Of a stretch of DNA of 64,000 nucleotides, positions 8,051-17,030 are shown one piece after another. This DNA comes from Actinomycetes bacterium (GTDB lineage: Bacteria > Actinomycetota > Acidimicrobiia > Acidimicrobiales > Acidimicrobiaceae). The stretch spans positions 1 through 64,000 of the forward strand of contig JAJZBG010000008.1 in the NCBI GenBank assembly GCA_021799035.1, in the 5' to 3' direction. Below the pieces are notes generated by a model, which saw only the letters and a program-made list of their open reading frames with translations, did not search any database and was not told the origin of the DNA. A program made the position numbers and the translations under genes. Positions within the stretch are counted from its first letter, which is position 1. The number at the start of each line of letters is the position of its first letter.

Positions 8051-8905
8051 CTAGTCTTCGTCTCTGACTGTGTTTCGCAGTGTGCCGATTCCATCAACGT
8101 CTACTTCGACGACGTCTCCAGGGACCAGATAGGTTGGCGGACTCATGTGAGCTCCTGCGCCGACGGGAGTGCCAGTCAGAATCAGGTCGCCCGGCCGGAG
8201 TGTGATGAATGTGCTTATGTAGTTGATGAGTTCATCGAAGTGCCAGAACATGTTCTTGGTCGAGTCGTTTTGGCGCATCTCACCGTTCACCCTCGTAGTG
8301 ATAGTGATGTCGTCCGATGGATCCAACTCATCCGTGGTGACTATCCATGGCCCCATGCTTCCAGATCGTTCAAAGTTCTTTCCCTGGGTGATGTTCTTGG
8401 TTCCATGCTTTAGCCAGTCCCTTACTGTTCCCTCGTTGGCGGCAGTGAGGGCTGCCACATGGTCAAGCGCTGTGTCTCGCGTGATGTGGCGCCCTGGCTT
8501 ACCGATGACAAGGACAACCTCTCCCTCGTAGTCGAGCTGCTCGGAGACTTTTGGTCTTATGATTTCCCCACCGGGTGCAGAAAAAGATGTGGGAAACTTC
8601 ACAAACAGGTTAGGGTATCCGCCTCGTTTGAGGTCCCCCTTGTACTCCTCTTCGCGCTCGGGGTAATTGATTCCCACGCAGATGATTTTTTCACTACCTT
8701 GGATGGGAATGCGAAGCGCCACTTCGCTTAGCGCATAGTCGGGCCTTTCATCCGAGAGATCTTTGGCCTTGTCGAGGGCGTTGGCGACCAAGAGGTCGAG
8801 CAAAGATCTTTGTTCGAGGCGCTTCCCGAGGTCAACGATACCTCCGTCTGGGGAGACTATGCCATAGGAGTCGCGGCCGCCCACGTTGAACGATGCAAGT
8901 CGCAT
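8051..8905 (-). CDS. Fumarylacetoacetate hydrolase (FAH) family protein
   Basis: A 284-residue protein. The C-terminal two thirds is an FAH domain: ICVGINYPEREEEYK, FVKFPTSFSAPGGEI, then the metal-binding DYEGEVVLVIGK segment (acidic ligands), AANEGTVRDW and GDLILTGTPVGAG. Family members are divalent-metal hydrolases or decarboxylases that cleave C-C bonds of fumarylpyruvate, acylpyruvates or homoprotocatechuate ring-fission products. ATG 8905 is supported by GGAGGA 7 nt upstream. Adjacent to a gentisate-dioxygenase-like gene, it most plausibly acts as a fumarylpyruvate- or maleylpyruvate-type hydrolase (inference); no maleylpyruvate isomerase is visible here. Confidence 0.85.
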   Translation of the reverse strand: MRLASFNVGGRDSYGIVSPDGGIVDLGKRLEQRSLLDLLVANALDKAKDLSDERPDYALSEVALRIPIQGSEKIICVGINYPEREEEYKGDLKRGGYPNLFVKFPTSFSAPGGEIIRPKVSEQLDYEGEVVLVIGKPGRHITRDTALDHVAALTAANEGTVRDWLKHGTKNITQGKNFERSGSMGPWIVTTDELDPSDDITITTRVNGEMRQNDSTKNMFWHFDELINYISTFITLRPGDLILTGTPVGAGAHMSPPTYLVPGDVVEVDVDGIGTLRNTVRDED

Positions 8906-8937
8906 TGATTTGTTCCTCCAATTCACAAGTTTCATGT

Positions 8938-8954
8938 TCGGAAGTAAGTTCCGA
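8938..8954. repeat. Small inverted repeat upstream of the FAH gene
   Basis: TCGGAA and TTCCGA flank a 5-nt spacer, 33-49 nt upstream of the FAH start. It could be an operator half-site pair or a minor RNA hairpin; no partner copy was recognised. Confidence 0.35.
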
Positions 8955-8975
8955 TGCGTTCAAGACAAATGGGAA

Positions 8976-9007
8976 ACAGGCTCCGGCCGAAAAATGGCGG
9001 AGCCTGT
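8976..9007 (-). terminator. Hairpin just after the bicupin stop codon
   Basis: ACAGGCTCCG (8976-8985) pairs perfectly with CGGAGCCTGT (8998-9007) around a 12-nt loop. On the - strand it begins 3 nt after the bicupin stop (9011) and is followed by a T-rich stretch, as expected of an intrinsic terminator or attenuator between bicupin and FAH genes. Confidence 0.65.
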
Positions 9008-9010
9008 CTA

Positions 9011-10249
9011 TCAGACTTCGAGCTGGATTACGTTACCCTCTTTGTCTTTGCCCTGTGCCCGGTACTGCCCGATATTTCTCATCAAAGCGGCATCAGAAAC
9101 GCTATACAGGATCGCTTCCTTGTCGGAGGTATTCACGTGGCGTCTCCACAAGAAGTTGGGAACGGCAATGACATCGTTCGGCTTCCAATCGAACTTTTGC
9201 CCGCTGATCTCCGTGTAGCCTTCTCCCTCTATCACGACATAGTAGCCGCTCGAGGTCTCTCGCTTCAGCTGAGTGGCTTCGCTGGGACGCAGAAGCTGCG
9301 CACCATAGCGAAGCGTTGGAAATACCGGCTCACCCGTAACGGGATTGACGAGTTCCATATGTATACCCTCGTAAGGATCACCAGCCTCATCTTTGAGAGC
9401 TATGAGGGCGTTTTGGATGTCGACACCGCTGTAGTGAAACAGCGGTGTCAGCCTCTGGCTGAAACCGCGCTGATGGGAAACGAACGTGGGTTTCAGGCCA
9501 CCATTGTTGTAAAGCTTCTGCGAGTATCCGTCGATGTGCCTCATCGGCTGGATCCTGTCAGTTGTCTCGAATGCCGCCTCGTAGTCCTGATCCACCCAGG
9601 CGCAGTCAAGATACTCCATGAGGGGCCAGTCGAGAGTGTCGATCCAAATGACCGGCTCGTTCCCATCGTTACCGTGATCGTGCCACGTTCCATTTGGTGT
9701 CAGAATCACGTCTCCACGGCGTGCCTCACAACGCTCTCCTTCAATATTTGTGTAGCCACCATTGTTTGTGAGGATTGTGCGGCTGGCATTTGGACTGTGC
9801 ACATGTGCCGGTGCGATGTCGCCAGGATTATAAATCGAGATTGAGCACCGTATGGTATTCGTGACCTGGATTCTGTCGGTCAGCCCGGGGTTCATGAGAA
9901 CAATGCTCTGCCTGTCGGCAAACTCCACCGGAGCGACATCGGCACCAGCTGCAATCTTGGAGATCTTTTCCAAATATGGCCGGTAGTCACTCCAGCGCCA
10001 CCGGTAGGGTAGAGGCTTGAGCTGGTTTTTTCCAACCTGTCCTGGGGCAAGCCTGCCGACGTCGTCTTTGCCGGCAGCAGAGAACCATGGCTGCTGAGAA
10101 GGTGCATTCTTCTGAGTTCTGATCCAAAACTGGAGCTCTTTGGCTTCGGGATTGAGAGCCTCCATCTGGTCTCGAGCGCTTATCTTTTCGTCCTCGGCCG
10201 CTTCCATGATCGGACTCATTATCTGCGTTGGATTCTGCTGTACTGTCAT
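9011..10249 (-). CDS. Gentisate 1,2-dioxygenase-like bicupin
   Basis: A 412-residue protein with two cupin domains. The N-terminal cupin (about 140-240) has the iron-ligand pattern PAHVHSPNASR and a GTWHDHGN box, followed by IDTLDWPLM, as in gentisate and 1-hydroxy-2-naphthoate/salicylate 1,2-dioxygenases. The C-terminal cupin (about 310-400) includes SGYYVVIEGEGYT and PNFLWRRHVN. Such Fe(II) enzymes open the ring of gentisate or related hydroxybenzoates between the hydroxyl and carboxyl carbons. ATG 10249 has AGGAGCG 8 nt upstream. It is preceded by the PcaD-like gene at 73 nt and followed by a hairpin. The exact substrate is not assignable from sequence. Confidence 0.8.
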   Translation of the reverse strand: MTVQQNPTQIMSPIMEAAEDEKISARDQMEALNPEAKELQFWIRTQKNAPSQQPWFSAAGKDDVGRLAPGQVGKNQLKPLPYRWRWSDYRPYLEKISKIAAGADVAPVEFADRQSIVLMNPGLTDRIQVTNTIRCSISIYNPGDIAPAHVHSPNASRTILTNNGGYTNIEGERCEARRGDVILTPNGTWHDHGNDGNEPVIWIDTLDWPLMEYLDCAWVDQDYEAAFETTDRIQPMRHIDGYSQKLYNNGGLKPTFVSHQRGFSQRLTPLFHYSGVDIQNALIALKDEAGDPYEGIHMELVNPVTGEPVFPTLRYGAQLLRPSEATQLKRETSSGYYVVIEGEGYTEISGQKFDWKPNDVIAVPNFLWRRHVNTSDKEAILYSVSDAALMRNIGQYRAQGKDKEGNVIQLEV

Positions 10250-10321
10250 CTAGTTCGCTCCTTTCATTCTTGATTCTTTCATTTTTTGACTCCGTTTTCA
10301 GTTGATAGCCGGGGTCGCGAT

Positions 10322-11095
10322 TTAGAGAAGGTCGGTAAGCGCCGACAAAAAGCCTTCGGGATTCTCCAGGTTGCAGAGGTGCCCTGCCTTCGCCACCGCT
10401 ATGAATTTGGAATCCGGAACTGCTTTGGAAAGGCTTCGCGTCCCCTCGATTACTGCATCGTGCTCTCCGGCGATGAAAAGGGTTGGAACACGTATATCCT
10501 CAAGTCCTGGACGGAGGTCGAAGGTCGCGAGCGCGTGTGCGGAGCCGATAAAGCCGTCGTTGGGGGTATTGCGGATCATGTCGGCCACTGCCTCGACGAT
10601 AGAACTCTTGGAATCTAGCGTTTCCTTGGTGAACCATCTGCCGAGGGTCTCATCGATTATTGACTCCATCCCCTTCTCTTTAACCGCTTCGATGCGTTGT
10701 AGCCATTGGTTGGCAGAGGCTGGGCTAGCGGCTGGACCACAGTCGCACACCACGAGCTTGTCGACAAGCTGCGGATGTCTCTTGGCCAAGGTGAGAACCG
10801 TCATTCCTCCCATTGAGATTCCGACCAGATTCGCTTCGCGAATATCGAGAGAGTTCATCAGGTTGCGCAGGTCGTCAGCAGCCAGGTCGATGGAGTACTC
10901 GCCTGATGGCGCGTCACTCTTTCCATGGCCCCTTTGGTCGTATCTGAGAATGCGAAAGCGACTCTTGAGAGCTTGCACCTGAATGTCCCAGAGGCTCAAG
11001 TCAGTGGCGACCGAGTTTGAGAATACAAGCCACGGCAGGTCTGGCTCACCGTCAATTTGATAGTTCAGCTCAACTGTTCCAACTTTCGATTTCAT
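10322..11095 (-). CDS. Alpha/beta-hydrolase, 3-oxoadipate enol-lactonase (PcaD)-like
   Basis: A 257-residue hydrolase with a complete triad: nucleophile elbow GISMGG, acid in FIAGEHDAV and histidine in KAGHLCNLE, plus YDQRGHGKSD and SNSVATDLSLW near the N-terminus. This layout is typical of PcaD, which hydrolyses 3-oxoadipate enol-lactone in the beta-ketoadipate pathway, but related hydrolases share it. ATG 11095 has GGGAG 5 nt upstream. It is the first gene of the - strand catabolic run. In contrast to the hydrolase at 6116, all catalytic residues are present. Confidence 0.8.
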   Translation of the reverse strand: MKSKVGTVELNYQIDGEPDLPWLVFSNSVATDLSLWDIQVQALKSRFRILRYDQRGHGKSDAPSGEYSIDLAADDLRNLMNSLDIREANLVGISMGGMTVLTLAKRHPQLVDKLVVCDCGPAASPASANQWLQRIEAVKEKGMESIIDETLGRWFTKETLDSKSSIVEAVADMIRNTPNDGFIGSAHALATFDLRPGLEDIRVPTLFIAGEHDAVIEGTRSLSKAVPDSKFIAVAKAGHLCNLENPEGFLSALTDLL

Positions 11096-11491
11096 ATCAT
11101 CTCCCGGTGCAAAACTCGCGCTGTTGGTCAACAAGCGATGCTCAGGAAAGCGGCATTACCGTCTCTATGGGTAGTTCTCGGGTGTTTGTCGCGTTGGCAC
11201 CTTCGAAGCCTGTGGCATAAGTGCTCTGGAATTTGTCGGCAAATGCCTTACCTCAAATGCAAGTGGAAGACCTAAATTGAAGCCACACAAGATTCCAAAG
11301 ATGCCACCACTTTGCTCCGCACCCCCCGGCGAGTTGTCAACCTGTCACAACAATAAGGAACTCAAAAATACTCGACTCAAAAAATCGTTTTCAATTGCTC
11401 AAACAATATCACCATTGAGCGCTCTTTGGCGCCGGCGCACATGGCCTGAGAGGGTGCGTAGATCTTATCTGGCGGTCTTCGCTCTACGGCT
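11096..11491. other. Intergenic region with candidate operator
   Basis: This 396-nt stretch holds no convincing gene. It should contain the promoter of the - strand catabolic genes. An imperfect palindrome with arms GTTGT (11333-11337) and ACAAC (11347-11351) could be an operator, and a TTGACA-like -35 box reads on the - strand at 11340-11335, but I see no matching -10. The part from 11340 to 11420 is A/T-rich compared with the surroundings. Confidence 0.35.
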
Positions 11492-12712
11492 CTAGCCCAG
11501 ATGAGCCTGAATAAATGATTTTAGTGCCGTGTCGTAACGCTGGGGATTCAGGTTCCATGATTCCAGGTGCCCTGCTCCTGGAGTGGTGATATAGGTGACT
11601 AGGTTCGGCTTATCCTGAGCAAGTTCGTTGGAGGTCACTGGTGGGACGGTCTGATCTTTCAGCCCCTGAAACAGAAGAACAGGAGTGTGAAGCGCCTTGA
11701 CCTCTGCGAGGTAGTTGAGCTTGCTCCAGGCGACGCCGTATCTCCAGGAGGAGATCCATTTGGCGACATCCGTCAGGCTCTGAGGCAGAGCAATTCCCAC
11801 TAAGGGAAGGTTCATCTCCGAGGCATCGTAGTCAACCGTTTCAGAAAAGTTCTCCATCGGAGCATCGAGTACAGCCCCGCTTACATCGCTCGCGAGCTTT
11901 GATCGAAGCAAGAAATTTGTTACAATTCCTCCTCCCATGCTGTATCCCAGCAAAATGACATGTTTTGCGCCATGCGAGAGTGCATATGCAACCGCTGCCT
12001 GCACGTCCTGCCATTCCGTCAATCCGTAGCGCAGCAGGTCCGACTTTGACTCTGGCGCGCCTGGGTCATTTCTGTAGGTGATCAGCAGAATCGGTAGCCC
12101 CAAGCTATGCAGCGTCGGGACTGCCTTCATCCCGTCTAGGCGCGTCATGGCGTTTCCGTGCACCGTAATCGCCCAGGTGCTGCTTGTTCCGGGGATGAAC
12201 CAAGACGGATAGCTGCCGAGAGGTCCTTTGTAATAGACGTTCTGGTAATTCATGCCGAAAGCCACCTTGGGATTGTCGGGGAAGGCTTCCGAATCGATTG
12301 CAACTCTTTGCCCCGTTGCCGGATTGCTTCCGGTCATCAGTTTGAAAGCCCAGTTCACCTTGCCGCTTGAGAGGTTATTGATCGACGTGATCTGTCCGTA
12401 GCCGGCTGGCCACTGGAGACCCCATGTTCCGTTGGTTGTTGCTTCATATGGAGTTGAAGAGGTGATCCCGAGAGTTATGGAGCTAGAGGTGACTGACAGT
12501 ACCGGGATATCGTAATTGGGCTTTAGGGAGCGTCTGGCGGATCCGGAGAGGCCTAGGGTGAAAAGCTTGTTAGAGAAGTACCACCCTCCGCCTCCGTAGA
12601 AGAGCGCCGCAATGATGGCGATTAGCACAATGGCCCACTTTGCGGTGCGTCTCAGCCGCCTTTTCAGAGGTTGTGACTTCTTGACAAGTTGTGAGGTTGA
12701 ATCTGTTAGCAT
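11492..12712 (-). CDS. Membrane-anchored serine alpha/beta-hydrolase
   Basis: A 406-residue protein. After a basic N-terminus (KKSQPLKRRLRR) there is one transmembrane segment at about 28-48 (AIVLIAIIAALFYGGGG), so the catalytic domain is probably outside the membrane. The hydrolase domain has WAITVHGN, ILLITYRNDPG, the nucleophile elbow GYSMGG, an acid strand LLFQGLKDQTVP and GAGHLESWN at the C-terminus, giving a complete Ser-Asp-His triad. It resembles the BAAT/prolyl-oligopeptidase-like hydrolases often called lysophospholipase-like; the substrate is unknown. AGGGGG lies 8-13 nt before the ATG. It appears monocistronic. Confidence 0.8.
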   Translation of the reverse strand: MLTDSTSQLVKKSQPLKRRLRRTAKWAIVLIAIIAALFYGGGGWYFSNKLFTLGLSGSARRSLKPNYDIPVLSVTSSSITLGITSSTPYEATTNGTWGLQWPAGYGQITSINNLSSGKVNWAFKLMTGSNPATGQRVAIDSEAFPDNPKVAFGMNYQNVYYKGPLGSYPSWFIPGTSSTWAITVHGNAMTRLDGMKAVPTLHSLGLPILLITYRNDPGAPESKSDLLRYGLTEWQDVQAAVAYALSHGAKHVILLGYSMGGGIVTNFLLRSKLASDVSGAVLDAPMENFSETVDYDASEMNLPLVGIALPQSLTDVAKWISSWRYGVAWSKLNYLAEVKALHTPVLLFQGLKDQTVPPVTSNELAQDKPNLVTYITTPGAGHLESWNLNPQRYDTALKSFIQAHLG

Positions 12713-12960
12713 CCGAGAGGCCCCCTATCCCATTAGCGGCAAATCTTAGTGGTATGCGCAGCGAACGGCACTTGCTGAGCGAAAGAGCCAACTCAGTGAT
12801 AATACGATCTTTTGGAAAGGCGTGGACGGATGAACCATGCATCATCACTGCGAAGTCAAGATTCTTTGCTGCCGGCAATGATCCTAAAAAGTGCATTCGG
12901 GTTGTGCTTTGCCTATAGGTAGCTCTTCCCGCTCAGGAATCCGGCAAGTGGCTGGAGGCT

Positions 12961-13467
12961 CTAGTCGAGGTCAGCTGGCGTGACGAAGGTTGATTTTGAA
13001 ATTATCGGTTCCGAGATATCCCACGTCCTGTTTCTGAGCTCGATAGCTGCCAGTGCCGCGGTGGGGTACTTGGTAGCAATCTTCTGTCTCAGAGACCCTG
13101 GGGACGTGAGCTGAAACGCCAAGTTTTGAATCGCCGGATTATGGCCGATCACCAATACGCACTTTATATCCGGAGGCACCTTTTTGACCCTTTCTAGTAC
13201 CTCGGACGCATCGAAGGTGTATAGGAGATCTTCGATGAAGATATCGGTTTTGGATTTGAGCACTGATCTCAAGGCGTCCAGAGTCTGAGTTGTTCTGAGT
13301 GCAGATGAGCAGAGTACCATCTCGATAGGTGGCTTGACGTGTTGGAGATGGCGAGCAATCTTTTGGGCATCGCGCAGCCCTCGGTCTGAGAGCGGCCTCT
13401 CAAAATCTCCGAGGGTCGGATCGTTCCAGAGGGATTTTGCATGTCTCAGCAAGTAGAGGTAGCGCAT
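12961..13467 (-). CDS. sixA: SixA-like phosphohistidine phosphatase
   Basis: A 168-residue protein of the histidine phosphatase superfamily. It begins with the catalytic YLLRHAKS motif (RHG-type phosphohistidine), continues with DFERPLSDRGLRDAQ, CSSALRTTQT and the second catalytic histidine in VLVIGHNPAIQ. Length and motifs match SixA, which removes phosphate from histidine in phosphotransfer domains; actinobacterial members may act on other substrates. ATG 13467 is preferred over the upstream TTG because the catalytic motif begins within a few residues of the N-terminus in this family; a weak GAGAG box precedes it. It follows the UbiB-like gene on the same strand at about 160 nt. Confidence 0.8.
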   Translation of the reverse strand: MRYLYLLRHAKSLWNDPTLGDFERPLSDRGLRDAQKIARHLQHVKPPIEMVLCSSALRTTQTLDALRSVLKSKTDIFIEDLLYTFDASEVLERVKKVPPDIKCVLVIGHNPAIQNLAFQLTSPGSLRQKIATKYPTAALAAIELRNRTWDISEPIISKSTFVTPADLD

Positions 13468-13624
13468 ATTTTCTCTCAAATCTCGCTTCCAACTTGATGC
13501 TAGCAGAGAGATTCTTCAATTGCCAGGAACAGGATCGCAACGCTTGTCCGGGCAGAGTTTTTAGGTCTCCTGCTGGCGAGACGTGGCCAAGGTCTTGTGA
13601 CCGATTGCCTGAAATGGGACAGAC

Positions 13625-15013
13625 TTACCAGTCGCGCTTGCCGGTATCGCGCAACCACTTCTGTTCGAGCTCCCCCATGGGGGTGGCTGGTGGCCCTTGT
13701 ACGAAGGTCCAAATCTCCTCAGCAATCTTGCGCCAGTTCGCTTTGGCTCTAAGTCTTGCGAGTAGGGCATAAAGTCCGAGATTGATTCGCTGGATGATTA
13801 CGAAATACTCGGGGACGTCTATGTACTTCGCTATACGAGAGGACACGTCGAAGGTGTGCCTGAAGATTGCTGAGGCAAACTCGGAGGAGAGTTCCACTTC
13901 TTCCTCCGAAGTGAGAAATGCGTAGAAGTGCTCGAAATACTCCACTATCTCCGCTGTTGCCAGTGGCGAGTCCGGTGGAATAAGGCCTGCCGATTCGATG
14001 ACTTTTCTGAACTCGTCGGGATTCGGTTCTATGAGGATGGTTCTTATCATCGACTCGAAGACGAATAGGTGAGCCGGCTGGAATACCTTAGTGAGGCCGA
14101 AGTCTAGAAAGGTCACGCGACCAGCTTTGTGAAAGATGTAATTCCCCGGATGGGGATCGCCGTTGAAGGCAGCGACACGGTATAGTGAGCCGAACACGAA
14201 CCTGTAAATAGTCTCTGCAGCAAGATTGCGTTCGTGTTGGGACCAAGTCATTGCTTCATCGAAGCTGCTCCCGGTGACAAGCTCGGTGACTAAAAGCCGT
14301 TTGCTCGAGAGTTCCGAATAGATGCGCGGTATATGGATGAATGGGTGGCCTTTGTAGTAGTTGTAGAAAAGCAACTGGTTTCTGGCCTCAATCTCGTAAT
14401 CCAGCTCCTCCAGCATTCTTTCACGAATCTCGCTCACGACCCGCTTGGTGTCGATGCTCGGAAAGGCCAGCCCAATGATGCGTGACATTGCATCGGTGTT
14501 GGCAAGGTCGGCAGCCATCGTCGAGGCAGCATCGGGATACTGAATCTTGACGGCGACCGCATTACCTGACTTCGTGATTGCCCGATGCACTTGCCCAATC
14601 GAGGCCGCGGCGATCGGATCAAGGTCAAATGATGCGAATACGCTGTCAAGTGGAGCACCGAGTTCGGCCTCGATCGTCTGTTCCGCGAGTTCGCGAGTCA
14701 TGGGAGGCACGCTGTTATAGAGGGCCCCTAATGTTGCCTTCACGTTGTCTGGGATCCCGTCGTCGAGGTAGCCGGCCATCTGCCCCAGTTTCATCATGAC
14801 CCCTCGCATCTGGCCCAAGGTTTCCACCACCTGGTTGGCACTTTTTATCTCAAATTCCCTGTTGAGCTCCTCCTTGCGAGACGCGTTGGAGAATATGGTT
14901 CTCGACTTGAAGGTCAGGTAAGTCGCGGCAATTTTCGCGGTTAGCGTCGACATCTTGGCCAGGCGCTTAAACCTGGTTCCCAGGGCTCCCTTTCGTGCGC
15001 GGGATCTTTTCAT
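13625..15013 (-). CDS. ABC1/UbiB-family protein kinase-like protein
   Basis: A 462-residue protein with the hallmarks of the ABC1 (UbiB/ADCK) atypical kinase family: KLGQMAGYLDD (the KxGQ motif near residue 76), the alanine-rich loop AAASIGQVH in place of a normal P-loop, the lysine strand AVAVKIQYP, DPHPGNYIF as catalytic loop and FLDFGLTK as the metal-binding DFG. The family supports isoprenoid quinone or lipid metabolism through ATPase activity. In an actinobacterium that probably uses menaquinone the role is unclear. It lies 13 nt downstream of the epimerase gene, so the two are likely cotranscribed. Confidence 0.85.
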   Translation of the reverse strand: MKRSRARKGALGTRFKRLAKMSTLTAKIAATYLTFKSRTIFSNASRKEELNREFEIKSANQVVETLGQMRGVMMKLGQMAGYLDDGIPDNVKATLGALYNSVPPMTRELAEQTIEAELGAPLDSVFASFDLDPIAAASIGQVHRAITKSGNAVAVKIQYPDAASTMAADLANTDAMSRIIGLAFPSIDTKRVVSEIRERMLEELDYEIEARNQLLFYNYYKGHPFIHIPRIYSELSSKRLLVTELVTGSSFDEAMTWSQHERNLAAETIYRFVFGSLYRVAAFNGDPHPGNYIFHKAGRVTFLDFGLTKVFQPAHLFVFESMIRTILIEPNPDEFRKVIESAGLIPPDSPLATAEIVEYFEHFYAFLTSEEEVELSSEFASAIFRHTFDVSSRIAKYIDVPEYFVIIQRINLGLYALLARLRAKANWRKIAEEIWTFVQGPPATPMGELEQKWLRDTGKRDW

Positions 15014-15026
15014 CTAAGTTCTGCGT

Positions 15027-15923
15027 TCATGTCAGTAGGTCCAAAAGGGCCGATTCAAGTTGGGGAAATTTGAATTCAAAGCCTTCTTTGACGAGTGCAG
15101 CCGGCGTCACGCGCTGTGACACCAAAAGCATTTCGTCCGCAAACTCCTTCCCAAAAGCCAACTCCAGAATGAATGCCGGCGCTTTGAAAAGAAGGGGCCG
15201 GTGAAGAGCCTTTGCGAGAGCTCTGGAGAATACCAAGTTTGTCACGGGATTCGGCGACACCAAGTTCACGGGCCCGGAAATTTGTGCGTTCGTAAGGGCT
15301 GCGAGTATCGCCCTTATTTCGTCTTCGATATGAATCCAGCTAAGGTATTGATTTCCGTTTCCCAGAACTGCTCCGAGGCCCGCTCTAAAGAGCGGAAGCT
15401 GTTTTGCGAGCGCGCCTCCGTGCGCTGCAAGAACCACCCCTGTTCTCAAGTACACAACTCGGTCAGCCACTTCTCGTGCTTTGCTTGCCTCATGTTCCCA
15501 GTCCAGGACTAGGGAGGCAAGGAAGCCGTTTCCTGGATCAGAGGATTCGTCAAGCACCTCGCTTCCACGGTCGCCGTAGACCCCAATAGCAGAAGCTGAC
15601 ACGAAGACATTTGGTCTCAGCCCAGATTCGTCCAGCAGATCGATCAGAAAGCGGGTGCTGTCTAGTCGGCTGTCCACGATCCTTTTCTTCTGGCTCGGGG
15701 ACCAGCGTTTGTCCCCTATGGATTCGCCGGAAAGATGAATGACGGCGTCGAGCGATTCTATGTCTGCCAAACTGCTTGTTTTCGACGCTATGTCCCACTT
15801 GAAAGTCTTGGGTTCCCTGGTTTCTTTTCGGCTCAATATGTAGACGTCGTGTCCACCTGCCATCAGCGCTTGTCTGACCGCCGATCCGATGAAGCCACTT
15901 GCTCCGCTGACCAAAACTCTCAT
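15027..15923 (-). CDS. TIGR01777/YfcH-type NAD(P)-dependent epimerase
   Basis: A 298-residue extended SDR protein. The N-terminal Rossmann fold shows VSGASGFIGSAV (nucleotide binding). It continues with VIHLSGESIGDKRW, SRLDSTRFL, SASAIGVYGDRG and the C-terminal segments PVNLVSPNPV and FGKEFADEMLL, which are characteristic of the YfcH/SulA-like TIGR01777 family. The reaction is not known for the family. ATG 15923 has GGAGGAA 6 nt upstream. It is the upstream partner of the UbiB-like gene. Confidence 0.85.
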   Translation of the reverse strand: MRVLVSGASGFIGSAVRQALMAGGHDVYILSRKETREPKTFKWDIASKTSSLADIESLDAVIHLSGESIGDKRWSPSQKKRIVDSRLDSTRFLIDLLDESGLRPNVFVSASAIGVYGDRGSEVLDESSDPGNGFLASLVLDWEHEASKAREVADRVVYLRTGVVLAAHGGALAKQLPLFRAGLGAVLGNGNQYLSWIHIEDEIRAILAALTNAQISGPVNLVSPNPVTNLVFSRALAKALHRPLLFKAPAFILELAFGKEFADEMLLVSQRVTPAALVKEGFEFKFPQLESALLDLLT

Positions 15924-16193
15924 TGTGCTTCCTCCGCCTGACCTTTGCCGCCTTTAGAAATATCAGGGATCCTCAACTGTCAACCTGCAAATCAACGAAG
16001 TCATTTCCAAAATCGCGCAACAATTCAGACCCTTGCTGGTTTCCTCTACGCCGGGTTTCGACGGAAGTCGTGACATAGATTCTATTTCACGTGGTCGCCC
16101 GGGTCACTAGAGAGTTGGGGCAAAACATTTGTCGAAAGAGAATCTGACCGTCGCAAGCGCTCGCGAAATCTGACGGGGGACTGGCAAGCGCCC

Positions 16194-17030
16194 CTAGCAA
16201 ACCGCAATCAGCTGGCTAATGAGTTCACCTACTTTTTCCGGCCTTCGAAGGTGTACCCCATGGTTGGTGTCTGGAACAACCTCAAGCCTGGAGTTGGGTA
16301 TGTTTTCTGCAAGGTACAGTGTGCCTTTCACATGTCTTTCTGGCGCATTTTCTGATCGGGCGATGATCGCTGGCACCGAGATGAGCGATGGATCTAAGAC
16401 AGGGAAGAGGTGGGCCATAGAGCTCATTTCTGAGGCCATGGTCACACCTTCGGATTCTCGGGCCAGCTTTGTCTTCACGGGTAGCCGATTCCAAGCCTCC
16501 TCGCCAATTTGCGCTATCATGAATCGGCGCGCTTCCCGTTTGGCCCATTCAGAGTCGATTTCATCGGTTGGGTCCAGTGAATGGGCGGACCATCGAGACC
16601 AGCCTTGCCACCAGGAAAGCGGAGGTTCGAAGGTAATGATCCCGAGTAGGTTTTCAACTCTCCGCTCGGCTGCCAGAAGCGTCAATGTCCCTCCATAAGA
16701 ATGCCCGAATACGACGGTTGGCTTTTCATGGATTATTTCTGCCAGATCTGCGAGATGTATCTGCCAGCTAACCTTTCGGGGCTCTCCGTTCGATTCCAGA
16801 AACGGCGAAGTGCCGTAACCGCGCCGGTCATAGGAGACAACCTCGTAGTCGCTTAGATATCGGGCTGCCTTTTTAAATGATGTGGATCGGTCCATTGTTC
16901 CGTGAACTAGAAGTATGCGCGGCCAACTATTATGCGGTGGATGGGTGCCCAACTGAATAACATGCAATTTCGGCAATCCGGATTCCGGGAGCCTTCGCTC
17001 GTCTGACTCTGTTGGGTTGGGCTGAGGCAT
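16194..17030 (-). CDS. Alpha/beta-hydrolase
   Basis: A 278-residue soluble hydrolase: ILLVHGTMDRS (oxyanion region), YDRRGYGTS, the nucleophile elbow FGHSYGG and the terminal histidine in DTNHGVHLRRPE. The catalytic acid probably lies in the strand VPAIIARSENAPE, which has Glu or Ser where Asp is usual, so this residue should be treated with care. The substrate is unknown. ATG 17030 is chosen because GGAG lies 5-6 nt upstream; the upstream in-frame start at 17051 has none. It is divergent from kgd across a 445-nt gap. Confidence 0.75.
   Translation of the reverse strand: MPQPNPTESDERRLPESGLPKLHVIQLGTHPPHNSWPRILLVHGTMDRSTSFKKAARYLSDYEVVSYDRRGYGTSPFLESNGEPRKVSWQIHLADLAEIIHEKPTVVFGHSYGGTLTLLAAERRVENLLGIITFEPPLSWWQGWSRWSAHSLDPTDEIDSEWAKREARRFMIAQIGEEAWNRLPVKTKLARESEGVTMASEMSSMAHLFPVLDPSLISVPAIIARSENAPERHVKGTLYLAENIPNSRLEVVPDTNHGVHLRRPEKVGELISQLIAVC

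Noticed and set aside
8954-9844. Open frame of 296 codons opposite the bicupin gene
   Set aside because: It overlaps the conserved iron-binding cupin domain in antisense and shows no recognisable protein features.
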